A stretch of DNA of 64,000 nt from Histomonas meleagridis (taxonomy: Eukaryota; Parabasalia; Tritrichomonadida; Dientamoebidae). The position numbers and the translations under genes are program-made. The stretch lies in the NCBI GenBank assembly GCA_020186115.1, contig WSYJ01000105.1, positions 1 to 64,000 of the forward strand, read 5' to 3'. Below are positions 13,886-23,832 of this stretch, one piece after another (position 1 is the first letter of the stretch; every line of letters begins with the position of its first letter). Below the pieces are notes generated by a model. The model ran no database searches. It was not told the origin of the DNA and saw nothing but the letters and a program-made list of their open reading frames with translations.

Positions 13886-16560
13886 TGTGTGGTACTTGTG
13901 TGTGTGGTACTTGTGTGTGTGGTACTTGTGTGTGTGGTACTTGTGTGTGTGGTGCTCGTGTGTGTGGTGCTTGTGTGTGTGTGTGGTACTTGTGTGTGTG
14001 GTGCTTGTGTGTGTGGTACTTGTGTGTGTGTGGTACTTGTGTGTGTGGTACTTGTGTGTGTGTGGTACTTGTGTGTGTGGTACTTGTGTGTGTGTGGTAC
14101 TTGTGTGTGTGGTACTTGTGTGTGTGGTACTTGTGTGTGTGTGGTACTGTGTGTGTGTGGTGCTTGTGTGTGTGTGGTACTTGTGTGTGTGGTACTTGTG
14201 TGTGTGGTACTTGTGTGTGTGGTACTTGTGTGTGTGGTACTTGTGTGTGTGGTACTTGTGTGTGTGGGTGGTGCGTGTGTGTGTGTGGTACTTGTGTGTG
14301 TGTGTGGTACTTGTGTGTGTGGTACTTGTGTGTGTGGTACTTGTGTGTGTGGTGCTTGTGTGGGTGGTACTTGTGTGTGTGGTACTTGTGTGTGTGGTAC
14401 TTGTGTGTGTGGTACTTGTGTGTGTGGTACTTGTGTGTGTGGTACTTGTGTGTGTGGTACTTGTGTGTGTGTGGTACTTGTGTGTGTGGTACTTGTGTGT
14501 GTGTGGTGCTTGTGTGTGTGGTGCTTGTGTGTGTGGTGCTTGTGTGTGTGGTGCTTGTGTGTGTGGTGCTTGTGTGTGTGGTACTTGTGTGTGTGGTGCT
14601 TGTGTGTGTGTGGTACTTGTGTGTGTGGTACTTGTGTGTGTGGTACTTGTGTGTGTGGTACTTGTGTGTGTGGTACTTGTGTGTGTGGTACTTGTGTGTG
14701 TGGTGCTTGTGTGTGTGTGGTTTGTGTGTGTGTGGTACTTGTGTGTGTGGTACTTGTGTGTGTGGTACTTGTGTGTGTGGTACTTGTGTGTGTGGTACTT
14801 GTGTGTGTGGTACTTGTGTGTGTGGTACTTGTGTGTGTGGTGCTTGTGTGTGTGTGGTACTTGTGTGTGTGTGGTACTTGTGTGTGTGTGGTGCTTGTGT
14901 GTGTGTGGTACTTGTGTGTGTGGTACTTGTGTGTGTGGTACTTGTGTGTGTGGTGCTTGTGTGTGTGTGGTGCTTGTGTGTGTGTGGTACTTGTGTGTGT
15001 GTGGTACTTGTGTGTGTGGTACTTGTGTGTGTGGTACTTGTGTGTGTGTGGTACTTGTGTGTGTGGTACTTGTGTGTGTGGTGTGTGTGTGTGTGGGTGT
15101 GTGTGTGTGTGGTACGTGTGTGTGTGTGGTACTTGTGTGTGTGGTACTTGTGTGTGTGTGGTACTTGTGTGTGTGGTACTTGTGTGTGTGGTACTTGTGT
15201 GTGTGGTACTTGTGTGTGTGGTACTTGTGTGTGTGGTACTTGTGTGTGTGGTACTTGTGTGTGTGTGGTACGTGTGTGTGTGTGGTACTTGTGTGTGTGG
15301 TACTTGTGTGTGTGTGGTACTTGTGTGTGTGGTACTTGTGTGTGTGGTACTTGTGTGTGTGGTGCTTGTGTGTGTGGTACTTGTGTGTGTGGTACTTGTG
15401 TGTGTGGTACTTGTGTGTGTGGTGCTTGTGTGTGTGGTACTTGTGTGTGTGGTACTTGTGTGTGTGGTACTTGTGTGTGTGTGGTGCTTGTGTGTGTGGT
15501 ACTTGTGTGTGTGTGGTACTTGTGTGTGTGGTACTTGTGTGTGTGGTACTTGTGTGTGTGGTACTTGTGTGTGTGGTACTTGTGTGTGTGGTACTTGTGT
15601 GTGTGTGGTACTTGTGTGTGTGGTACTTGTGTGTGTGGTACTTGTGTGTGTGGTACTTGTGTGTGTGTGGTACTTGTGTGTGTGGTACTTGTGTGTGTGG
15701 TACTTGTGTGTGTGGTACTTGTGTGTGTGGTACTTGTGTGTGTGGTACTTGTGTGTGTGGTACTTGTGTGTGTGTGGTACTTGTGTGTGTGTGGTACTTG
15801 TGTGTGTGGTGCTTGTGTGTGTGGTACTTGTGTGTGTGGTACTTGTGTGTGTGGTACTTGTGTGTGTGGTACTTGTGTGTGTGTGTGGTACTTGTGTGTG
15901 TGGTACTTGTGTGTGTGGTACTTGTGTGTGTGGTACTTGTGTGTGTGGTACTTGTGTGTGTGGTACTTGTGTGTGTGGTACTTGTGTGTGTGGTACTTGT
16001 GTGTGTGGTACTTGTGTGTGTGGTACTTGTGTGTGTGGTACTTGTGTGTGTGGTACTTGTGTGGGTGGTACTTGTGTGTGTGGTACTTGTGTGTGTGGTA
16101 CTGTGTGTGTGTGGTACTTGTGTGTGTGGTACTTGTGTGTGTGGTACTTGTGTGTGTGGTACTTGTGTGTGTGTGGTACTTGTGTGTGTGTGGTACTTGT
16201 GTGTGTGGTACTTGTGTGTGTGTGGTACTTGTGTGTGTGGTACTTGTGTGTGTGGTACTTGTGTGTGTGGTACTTGTGTGTGTGTGGTACTTGTGTGTGT
16301 GGTACTTGTGTGTGTGGTACTTGTGTGTGTGGTACTTGTGTGTGTGTGTGGTACTTGTGTGTGTGTGGTACGTGTGTGTGTGTGTGGTACTTGTGTGTGT
16401 GGTACGTGTGTGTGTGGTACTTGTGTGTGTGGTACTTGTGTGTGTGGTACTTGTGTGTGTGTGGTACTTGTGTGTGTGGTACTTGTGTGTGTGGTACTTG
16501 TGTGTGTGGTACTTGTGTGTGTGGTACTTGTGTGTGTGGTACTTGTGTGTGTGGTACTTG
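13886..16560 (+). repeat. Minisatellite, mixed 15/17-bp block
   Basis: Units return to GGTACTTGTGTGTGT, with many 17-bp forms and runs of GGTGCTTG variants (for example five in a row near 14,510-14,580). Variant density is clearly higher than left of 12.7 kb. A near-pure TG tract interrupts it at about 15,075-15,120. Confidence 0.92.
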
Positions 16561-17715
16561 TGTGTGGGTGGGTGGTACTTGTGTGGGTGGGTGGTACGTG
16601 TGTGTGGGTGGGTGGTACGTGTGTGTGGGTGGGTGGTACTTGTGTGGGTGGGTGGTACTTGTGTGGGTGGTGCTTGTGTGTGTGGTACTTGTGTGTGTGG
16701 TACTTGTGTGTGTGGTACTTGTGTGTGTGGTACTTGTGTGTGTGTGGTACTTGTGTGTGTGGTACTTGTGTGTGTGGTACTTGTGTGTGTGGTACTTGTG
16801 TGTGTGGTACTTGTGTGTGTGGTACTTGTGTGTGTGGTACTTGTGTGTGGGTGGGTGGTACTTGTGTGGGTGGGTGGTACGTGTGTGTGGGTGGGTGGTA
16901 CGTGTGTGTGGGTGGGTGGTACTTGTGTGGGTGGGTGGTACTTGTGTGTGTGGTGCTTGTGTGTGTGTGGTACTTGTGTGTGTGGTACTTGTGTGTGTGG
17001 TACTTGTGTGTGTGGTACTTGTGTGTGTGTGGTACTTGTGTGTGTGGTGCTTGTGTGTGTGGTACTTGTGTGTGTGGTACTTGTGTGTGTGTGGTGCTTG
17101 TGTGTGTGGTACTTGTGTGTGTGGTACTTGTGTGTGTGGTACTTGTGTGTGGGTGGGTGGTACTTGTGTGGGTGGGTGGTACGTGTGTGGGTGGGTGGTA
17201 CGTGTGTGTGGGTGGGTGGTACTTGTGTGGGTGGGTGGTACGTGTGTGTGGGTGGGTGGTACGTGTGTGTGGGTGGGTGGTACGTGTGTGTGGGTGGGTG
17301 GTACTTGTGTGGGTGGGTGGTACGTGTGTGTGTGTGGTGCGTGTGTGTGTGGTGCTTGTGTGTGTGGTACTTGTGTGTGTGTGTGGTGCTTGTGTGTGGG
17401 TGGTGCTTGTGTGTGGGTGGGTGGTACGTGTGGGTGGGTGGTACGTGTGTGGGTGGGTGGTACGTGTGTGTGTAGGTGGTACGTGTGTGTGGGTGGGTGG
17501 TACGTGTGTGTGGGTGGGTGGTACTTGTGTGGGTGGGTGGTACTTGTGTGGGTGGGTGGTACGTGTGTGTGGGTGGGTGGTACGTGTGTGTGGGTGGGTG
17601 GTACGTGTGTGTGGGTGGGTGGTACTTGTGTGGGTGGGTGGTACTTGTGTGGGTGGGTGGTACTTGTGTGGGTGGGTGGTACTTGTGTTTGGGTGGTACG
17701 TGTGTGTGTGAGTGG
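16561..17715 (+). repeat. Minisatellite edge with 19/21-bp GGGTGGGTGG units and higher-order repeat
   Basis: Units of 19 bp (GGTACTTGTGTGGGTGGGT) and 21 bp (GGTACGTGTGTGTGGGTGGGT) form clusters. Clusters starting near 16,561, 16,845 and 17,145 open with almost the same succession of units. They are separated by runs of 15-mers, giving a higher-order repeat of roughly 285-300 bp. The array degrades at 17,690-17,715 and then gives way to ordinary AT-rich DNA. Confidence 0.9.
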
Positions 17716-18368
17716 TACATGTGTATGTTGTGTGGGAAGAGGGGGTGAAGGTGTTTGAGTGTTGATGTAAGTATTACACGTGATTGTGTTCGAAGTCAGA
17801 TAATTCGATCCGAACTTTGATAAATGATATGTTTTGCGTATATATTTTATTTGATATTTCAAATTATTCTGAATAATATTTTGGATTTTGTTGACATATG
17901 GAAATTATCATTATTCGATACAACAATATCATCTAATACGAAGATTTAAAATTGAAAACATATATTATATCATAATATCATAATTATACAAAATTTTCTA
18001 TGAATAGCTATCATATTGAATTTCATATGAAAATTATTTATTATTATATTTTTATTTTGCATAATCATGTGAATTTGGGCAAAATTTTTGATTCGAGGCC
18101 GAAAATTTTGCCCAAAAAATAAAACCGTTTAAGGGTAGCCCGAAAGTTTACGGTTAGTGTCAGAAATCGCTTGACAAACGATAGAACTTTGAGATAAAAA
18201 AACCGTTATATTATGAAAAAGTCCTATCGTTATGTTAAAAATTGTATCGTTCGTATCAGGAATTGCATCATAACCGCTGGTGTATGAAATTTAACAAAAA
18301 CCAACTCTAATGTTTAATAAAGACAATTCTCATACTTTTTGAGGACATCATCACAATAAAATATATTC
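17716..18368. other. AT-rich intergenic segment at the satellite border
   Basis: No gene is supported. The segment holds a long perfect hairpin (see next entry). Just right of it, at 18,117-18,290, are several short AACCGTT-, AACGATA- and TATCGT-type words of the kind bound by Myb proteins. Confidence 0.6.
18074..18116. repeat. Perfect 15-bp inverted repeat, 13-nt loop
   Basis: TTTGGGCAAAATTTT at 18,074-18,088 is exactly reverse complemented at 18,102-18,116. The loop is relatively GC-rich (TGATTCGAGGCCG) in otherwise AT-rich DNA. It could be a hairpin, a relic of transposon ends or a binding site; function is unknown. Confidence 0.8.
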
Positions 18369-19436
18369 CTATTCATTGTTTTGACTTCTCATCATATTAA
18401 GTCTGGAATCTTTTAATTGAATTGTTGATCTAAGTCTTCTTGGCGTCAATATTAACCTTTGAGCAGATATTATACGTTCACAAGCAGATTCGCTGCATTA
18501 TGTACTTTGCAATCTTAAGACCAAATCACTTAATAACTCCATATTTTCAACTGATCTAAAATTGAGCCGATTAAAACACCCTTTTAATGTATTAACTTCT
18601 TCAACCGAGCATGGTGTTGAAATAAAGTTATTCATGCTAGAATAAAATAATTTACATTTTTTTCGATCACTAACAAATCTAGTAATTCATTTCTAAATAT
18701 AATTGAATAATGAACTCAAAATTCTATTCCTATAATCTATTTCATAAGTGACACCAAGTACTTTATCATTTACAAGTACATTATTATTTTCTTGAAAATA
18801 CTCAATTTCAAATTCAGATTCAATTTCTTCTTCCTTTTCTTTTTCTTCATAATTAGTAATTTCTATAACAGTGCTTTCCATTACTGTATTGATTGCCATT
18901 TCCCTTAATTCTTGAATAGGATCTTCAAATCCAGATATTTTTTATGTTATAAAGATAAATGGTATATTAAATTTTTCAAATATATATGTTTTTTTTCTTT
19001 TGAAATTAGGATTCAGTAATCTATTATAATAATCATCATGACCATCTGGAGTTAAAATATAAGAAGAAGTCAGTAATAAACCATGAACTTCTTCAGAACC
19101 AAATGTGTAATTATATAATTCTTGTGAAATAACTTTAGCATAAATATTTCCCATTTCATTTAATGCATTAAATGCTTCAATTGCATCTTCAATTAAAGAA
19201 TATGCAATGCTAATCATGTTTTTAAGATCTTCAAATTTTTTCATTAAAACTTTTGAAATTTTTATACATTTATGAAGTTGATCAATTGACTACGAAATTT
19301 CGTAATATTTCGAAATAATAGAATTGAATATTATTATATATTCAACAATATCGAGATCGTAAATCCAACAAGTATTTACATGTGGTGGACACATTAATCC
19401 AATTTCATCAATATTCAAATTAATTTCTTTAGAAAG
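18369..19436 (-). pseudogene. hAT-like transposase pseudogene, C-terminal part
   Basis: Translation of the minus strand gives a broken transposase-like protein. Near its end, at about 18,380-18,660, it reads SVEEVNTLKGCFNRLNF, then after one in-frame TAA, SESACERIISAQRLILTPRR and a final stop at 18,369. The SE-ACER-S pattern resembles the C-terminal dimerisation region of hAT transposases. Further fragments (LNEMGNIYAKVISQEL, SEEVHGLLLTSSYILTP, PHVNTCWIYDLDIVEYI) lie at 18,942-19,436 in more than one frame. The mariner element inserted at 19,437-20,718 separates this part from the 5' part. The hAT assignment rests on these motifs only; another RNase-H-fold family is possible. Confidence 0.55.
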
Positions 19437-19438
19437 TA

Positions 19439-20716
19439 TGAGGTATGGAAAAAGTGCGTTCGTCAGCCTTTTTTTTAATGAATTCAAAAGTAAAATATAA
19501 TTTGGTTATTTATTATGATATGTATTCACTATGAGTTTCAATTGTAATTAAAAGTCTGTTCATCCATTCATTATATACGGCTCTGAAAATGTCTTTATGA
19601 ATATTATACAGTAATGTTTCAATATTTTGAAAAAGTTGATCTTCATTTTCAAACTCCTCACCTTCGAGCATTTTTTTTAGATATCCGAACAGAAAAAAGT
19701 CAGAAGGTGCGAGGTCTGGCGAAAACGGGGGTTGCGGAAGTATTTTAATCCCCAATTCATTCAATTTTTCATGAACCGAATGAGGCCGGGCGTTATCCAT
19801 ATGCAAAAAATATCCCTTCGTTTAAATTCTTATTGCCAAATGTCCAAGTACAACTTCAGAAAAAAAAATTCGATTAAATTTTTGGTCTATCGGGAGCATT
19901 GTTATTGATTTGATACCAGTTATAGACCATATAACAGATATCATTACTTTTTTGGAGGCAATAGTTTGTTTGGGTTTGTATGGTTTTTGCACTCCAGATT
20001 CAATCCACATCGAGTTTCTCCCGTTAACATTATAAATCCAGGTTTCATCTTGTGTCAATATGTGCCTCAGTTTGTAATCATTTAAACTATTAAGGAATTC
20101 AAATAATTCAGACGCAATGGCAGCTCTTTTGGTTTTAATTTCAGGAGTAAACTTATGTGGGATCCATTTGAAGTTAACTTTTTTCATCTATAAAATATTA
20201 ATCATTATATTTTTCACTGTTTTCGGATCTGCGCCTAAATTCTTCGCAATTTTCTTCGTCGATGCATATGGATAACTTAATATAAAACTGGTTATTCTTT
20301 GATCTAAATCTGATCTTCTTGGTCTCCCTGTTTTTTTCTGTTCGAAAATTGAGAAAATATGTTCATTCATCTTTTTTGTCCATTTCTGAACTGTTCGAAG
20401 TGTAATAATATTATCACCATATACAGCACATAATCGCCTATATATGTCTTGATTTTCATTTGTTTCTAACCAAAGGAAATGGACAACAGAACGTAATTCC
20501 TCAATTGGAACTGACATTAAAATGATTATACGTTCTCTTTCAGATATATCCTGAAAAAAAGTAGTTTTACTTCATGCATCATATTTACTTGGAAAAAAGT
20601 ATTATAATAATAATGATAATATATTTATTATAAATTTTATTTATATAATTTGATTTCATTAATATCTAATATAAATCAAAAAAAAAAGCTGACGAACGGA
20701 CTTTCTCCACCCCCTA
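19439..20716 (-). mobile_element. Mariner element with TIRs and TA target duplication
   Basis: An element of about 1.28 kb is bounded by TA dinucleotides (19,437-19,438 and 20,717-20,718). Imperfect terminal inverted repeats share GTTCGTCAGC followed by a T-rich tract, with the outer part reading TGAGGTATGGAAAAAGTGC on one side and TAGGGGGTGGAGAAAGTCC on the other. It holds one disrupted mariner transposase. Size, TA duplication and protein fit mariner elements such as those known from trichomonads. It inserted into the hAT-like pseudogene. Confidence 0.88.
19513..20517 (-). pseudogene. Mariner transposase with two in-frame stops
   Basis: The start is ATG at 20,517 (MSVPIEELRSV). One 335-codon frame runs to 19,513 and is broken only by TAG at 20,188 and TAA at 19,822. 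The N-terminus has the paired HTH region, including RTVQKWTKKM, GRPRRSD and ASTKKIAKNLGADPKTVK. The catalytic core shows TQDETWIY (first D), HMDNARPHS (second D) and SPDLAPSDFFLFGYLK (third D). Length is normal for mariner (about 340-350 residues). The second and third catalytic aspartates are separated by 31 residues instead of the usual 34. The protein is presumably inactive unless both stops are read through. Confidence 0.9.
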
Positions 20717-20718
20717 TA

Positions 20719-21598
20719 TATGTATTGTATCAATAATTATTTACAGTTGATTGTCTTATCTGGTTGCACTTATTAATGAATTGTGCACCTTATGACATTG
20801 ACAAGGAACTATAATAATTGATCTGATTCTACCTCTCTTGAATGGTTAATAAATTTGTTCATTCCCTTTAGCTGAGATTTGCTTCCATCGACAACCAAAC
20901 TACTTATATTAATATTATATTTAAAAATATTATATATTCCCTGTACTAATCTTTTCATAATAATCTATTGATTTTAGACCTTTCATGATTGTTGTATATA
21001 CAGTATAAGGTGTAACTCCATAGAAAGGGTTTTCGACACAAAAATCTTAAAATTTATTTTTTTGTGTTGTTCCTTCATCTAAACTTATCGAGACATAAGG
21101 AAAATTATAAAAAAATTTCATAATTGTTCTATGATCTTCATTACATTTGTTTATTGAAATAGTTCTGATCATATCTCTTGATAGATTCTTATAAATATTG
21201 ATTGAATCTTTTTTTAATTTATTGGCAATTTTAATGCCGTAACTAATTGATGTATTGATTAATTATAATAATTCTTGTGAACAACAAAAATCCAAAATTG
21301 GATTTTTTTTTTCCAATTAAATAGGCAATTTTTTCATATATATTTTCGATTTTTATTTCTTATGAAAAACTTGATTTAAAAAAATTATCAAGAGTAGCAC
21401 TTGTTCGTACGTTTGTATATTGACATTTATGAATAATTCCTTCTCTAAGTTGATCGGAAAAATGATAAACTTTTTTTTTAAAGTTACATTGTAAACCATT
21501 TGCATCTGTATTCGTACAGTTGCAATATTGATGATGATTTTCGTGAGTGATTTCATATAAGTGAAAGGATCTTCTAAAAATCTTTTTTTATTGAACAT
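20719..21598 (-). pseudogene. hAT-like transposase pseudogene, N-terminal and catalytic part
   Basis: The minus strand continues the hAT-like relic on the other side of the mariner insertion. A readable stretch at about 20,930-21,240 contains MIRTISINKCNEDHRTIMKF and FPYVSISLDEGTTQKNKF, where the aspartate would be the first catalytic residue. It continues as DFCVENPFYGVTPYTVYTTI. At about 20,770-20,820 VPCQCHKVHNSLISAT is read. An upstream piece begins MFNKKRFLEDPFTYMKSLTK at 21,598. Several stops and frame changes show that it is dead. The family call is tentative. Confidence 0.5.
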
Positions 21599-22554
21599 TG
21601 GAAATTAATTTTATATAAAAATTTGTATTTAAATCATTCAATAATCAATACACGATATAATAAATATATAAATTAAGAAGTTCGGTTAACGGAATCAAAG
21701 AATTTTGATATTAGAATCGAATATTGATCAGGTGAAAAATAAAGTTCAAGTTAAAAGTAGAACTGGAATATAAAATCAATCCCAGAAGTTATGGTAGTAA
21801 TCATTTCAAAATTTATAACATTTATTTCTGATATTTGTTAAACAAATTCAGAGAATTCGTTCATTTATCCAACGGACATTTTGTTGCAATTATGATAATA
21901 TGATTGTTAATGAAGTAAGTAGCAAAGCAGTTCAAAATCCCCTCACAATCTATTGGCCGGAAATTTTCTCAATTCATGGGTCTCGAACACTATTGCTACG
22001 TAACAAAGTTGATGTTCATGAAAAAGAGTTGACCTCCACCACAAAACAGCATTGAACTACTCGTCTCTTCATGAGATACTCAAAAAACAAAAACAATTTC
22101 CATTATTATAACTTAACTCTGCAGCAATATATCAAAAATTGGAACAAAGTCTCGATTGATAAACCATCAAACACAAAGTTTCAACTAACATACCATTAAC
22201 GCTTCCAGCCTCCGAGGAAACAATTTCAGCAGAAAATTAAGAAATATTTTATCTCAAATCAGGTCAATTTTCTCCACTTCTGTCACCTACCGAACACACA
22301 AAAGCCACAGCTATGAACTCTTTTCACTGGAGCCATAAGTACTGTTGGATGTTGACAATGATTTTGATATTATGTTTGTAAATCAAAGTGAAAGGTTTGT
22401 CGATTCTTTTCAAGACTAATTAGTTTATTCTCCATACTCTATGAGCAATGAGCTCAGTAATCATGATTAAACATTTGCTATTTACGGAATAAATTTTTTT
22501 TCATTTTTTTCATCATCGTCTGTAAGAAGAATAAGTGATGGAGATGCTGGCATG
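21599..22554. other. Intergenic, no supported gene
   Basis: AT-rich sequence with slightly higher GC at 21,900-22,330. I found no convincing protein frame on either strand. It may hold further decayed coding sequence upstream of the CK2-like relic, but nothing recognisable. Confidence 0.4.
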
Positions 22555-22844
22555 GAAATCATAGAGGTTATTGCTGAAGTCCTTGGAAGTCAAAAATATG
22601 GAACCTACATGAAAAATTATAATCCCATGTATTGAACTTGTCAAAAATAAGTTAAAAAATGAGTCAGGAAAAGAGTGGACAGATTTCATATTAGAGAGGA
22701 TGAAATAGAATCGGTTTAGATTTGATCGATAAATGTATTTGCTACCATCACCAAGAAAGATTAAAGGCAAAAGATGCCATGAAACATCCGTTCTTAGTTC
22801 CGTTAAAATTTGATTATATGAAGTTTGATTTGATCCAAAATTAA
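22555..22844 (+). pseudogene. Casein kinase II alpha-like kinase fragment
   Basis: Only the C-terminal part of the kinase domain is visible, spread over more than one frame. It starts EIIEVIAEVLGSQKYGTYMK, continues with ESGKEWTDFILE, and ends with GLDLIDKCICYHHQERLKAK then DAMKHPFLVP and a stop at 22,842-22,844. The order and wording match CK2 alpha (IAKVLG; LDFLDKLLRYDHQ-RLTA-EAM-HPYF). At least two frameshifts separate the blocks, and the ATP-binding and catalytic lobes are absent. It is a truncated pseudogene. Confidence 0.72.
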
Positions 22845-22934
22845 TTTATGATTAAAGTGTGCTTGCTTCTAGATTTTTTCTATAAGCTCAATGAGAATTA
22901 TAATTTTTTCAATATTATTCAATTTGTCCGTATC

Positions 22935-23135
22935 GTAGGGTGGGATGGGCTTATCGTCTCCCAGGACGGTTTTCTGTCAAAATTGAATGCCATGACGGAC
23001 AAAATGCATTCAAATCTTAAGAAAATATGCTTATCGCCTCCTTAAACGGTTATTTAAAGAAAAATATGTACGATATGGGATAACCGTTTTTTTCCTGGGC
23101 TTATCGTTTTCCAAAAACCGCCCCGGGCTTATCGT
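22935..23135 (+). promoter_or_regulatory. Cluster of GCTTATCG motifs
   Basis: GGGCTTATCG occurs three times and ATGCTTATCG once within about 200 bp. Most copies are followed at a short distance by C-rich or AACCGTT/ACGGTT-type words. Such a cluster is unlikely by chance in AT-rich DNA. It may be a divergent tandem repeat or an array of Myb-like binding sites; no adjacent intact gene is present. Confidence 0.45.
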
Positions 23136-23531
23136 TCTCAAGTTAATCTCAGAAAAAGTTTAATGAGGTGGGAAACATAGAAAAAAAGTAAGAAATGGGG
23201 AAAATGTTTCGGTTTAGAGGCTAAAAATGAAATTTATTGAATAAAGTATCGAAAAAATGGGGTTCCCATTGGGATGGGATTGGGGTCGAACTATCCCTGT
23301 GAAATAGGGAAAAATCCACAAGATTAATTTTGCATCATCTCGAGATATAAAAGAATTATTCGAGTATCATTGTATCGCAGGGATACTTGTTATATGAATA
23401 AAAACATTTTGAAACGACACTTGAAATATATCAAACAAATTTTTTATATTTTATATTTAACAATTAAATTCGTAATGAAATGGAATCAGTTATTTCTGAT
23501 CTGAAATTAACAATGAGTATATTATTTACAG
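23136..23531. other. Intergenic, no supported gene
   Basis: No recognisable coding frame or RNA gene. The stretch ends at the left terminal repeat of the 3.2-kb element. Confidence 0.4.
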
Positions 23532-23804
23532 GATCAATTACACAACCGCAGACCAAACCTCCAAATCTTCTCAATCGATTTTTAAAGGGTAAATTCCGAA
23601 CGATAGGAAACGAACTCACTTTTTAAAAGGAATTATTATTTCATCAATTTGATTATAAATAAAAATATAAATGACACTTATTTTGAATGAAAATAGAAAA
23701 TGAAATACGGTTTGGCAAAATACAGTCCGATTAAAAAACATTAAAAAAGTGATGAGTTTCACAATAACTTATTGAATACTATATGAATATGTAAACTATT
23801 CATT
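23532..23804 (+). repeat. Left 273-bp terminal inverted repeat
   Basis: It begins GATCAATTACACAACCGCAG and matches the reverse complement of 26,478-26,750 with a single visible mismatch (ATATGAA versus TTATGAA). Confidence 0.93.
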
Positions 23805-23832
23805 TATCAAAGTTGAAATTTGAGTAAAATTA

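Noticed and set aside
1..17715. Telomere array
   Set aside because: Orientation is wrong for a left chromosome end, the unit is not TTAGGG-like, and the array passes into ordinary gene-bearing DNA.
1..17715. CRISPR-like or VNTR coding array
   Set aside because: No spacers of unique sequence, uniform 15-mers, eukaryotic context.
7819..17862. Minus-strand 3,347-codon open frame rich in T, H, P, Q, V and K (STTHT/QVPHT repeats)
   Set aside because: Same satellite read on the other strand. Only the first few dozen residues come from non-repeat DNA, and nothing supports expression.
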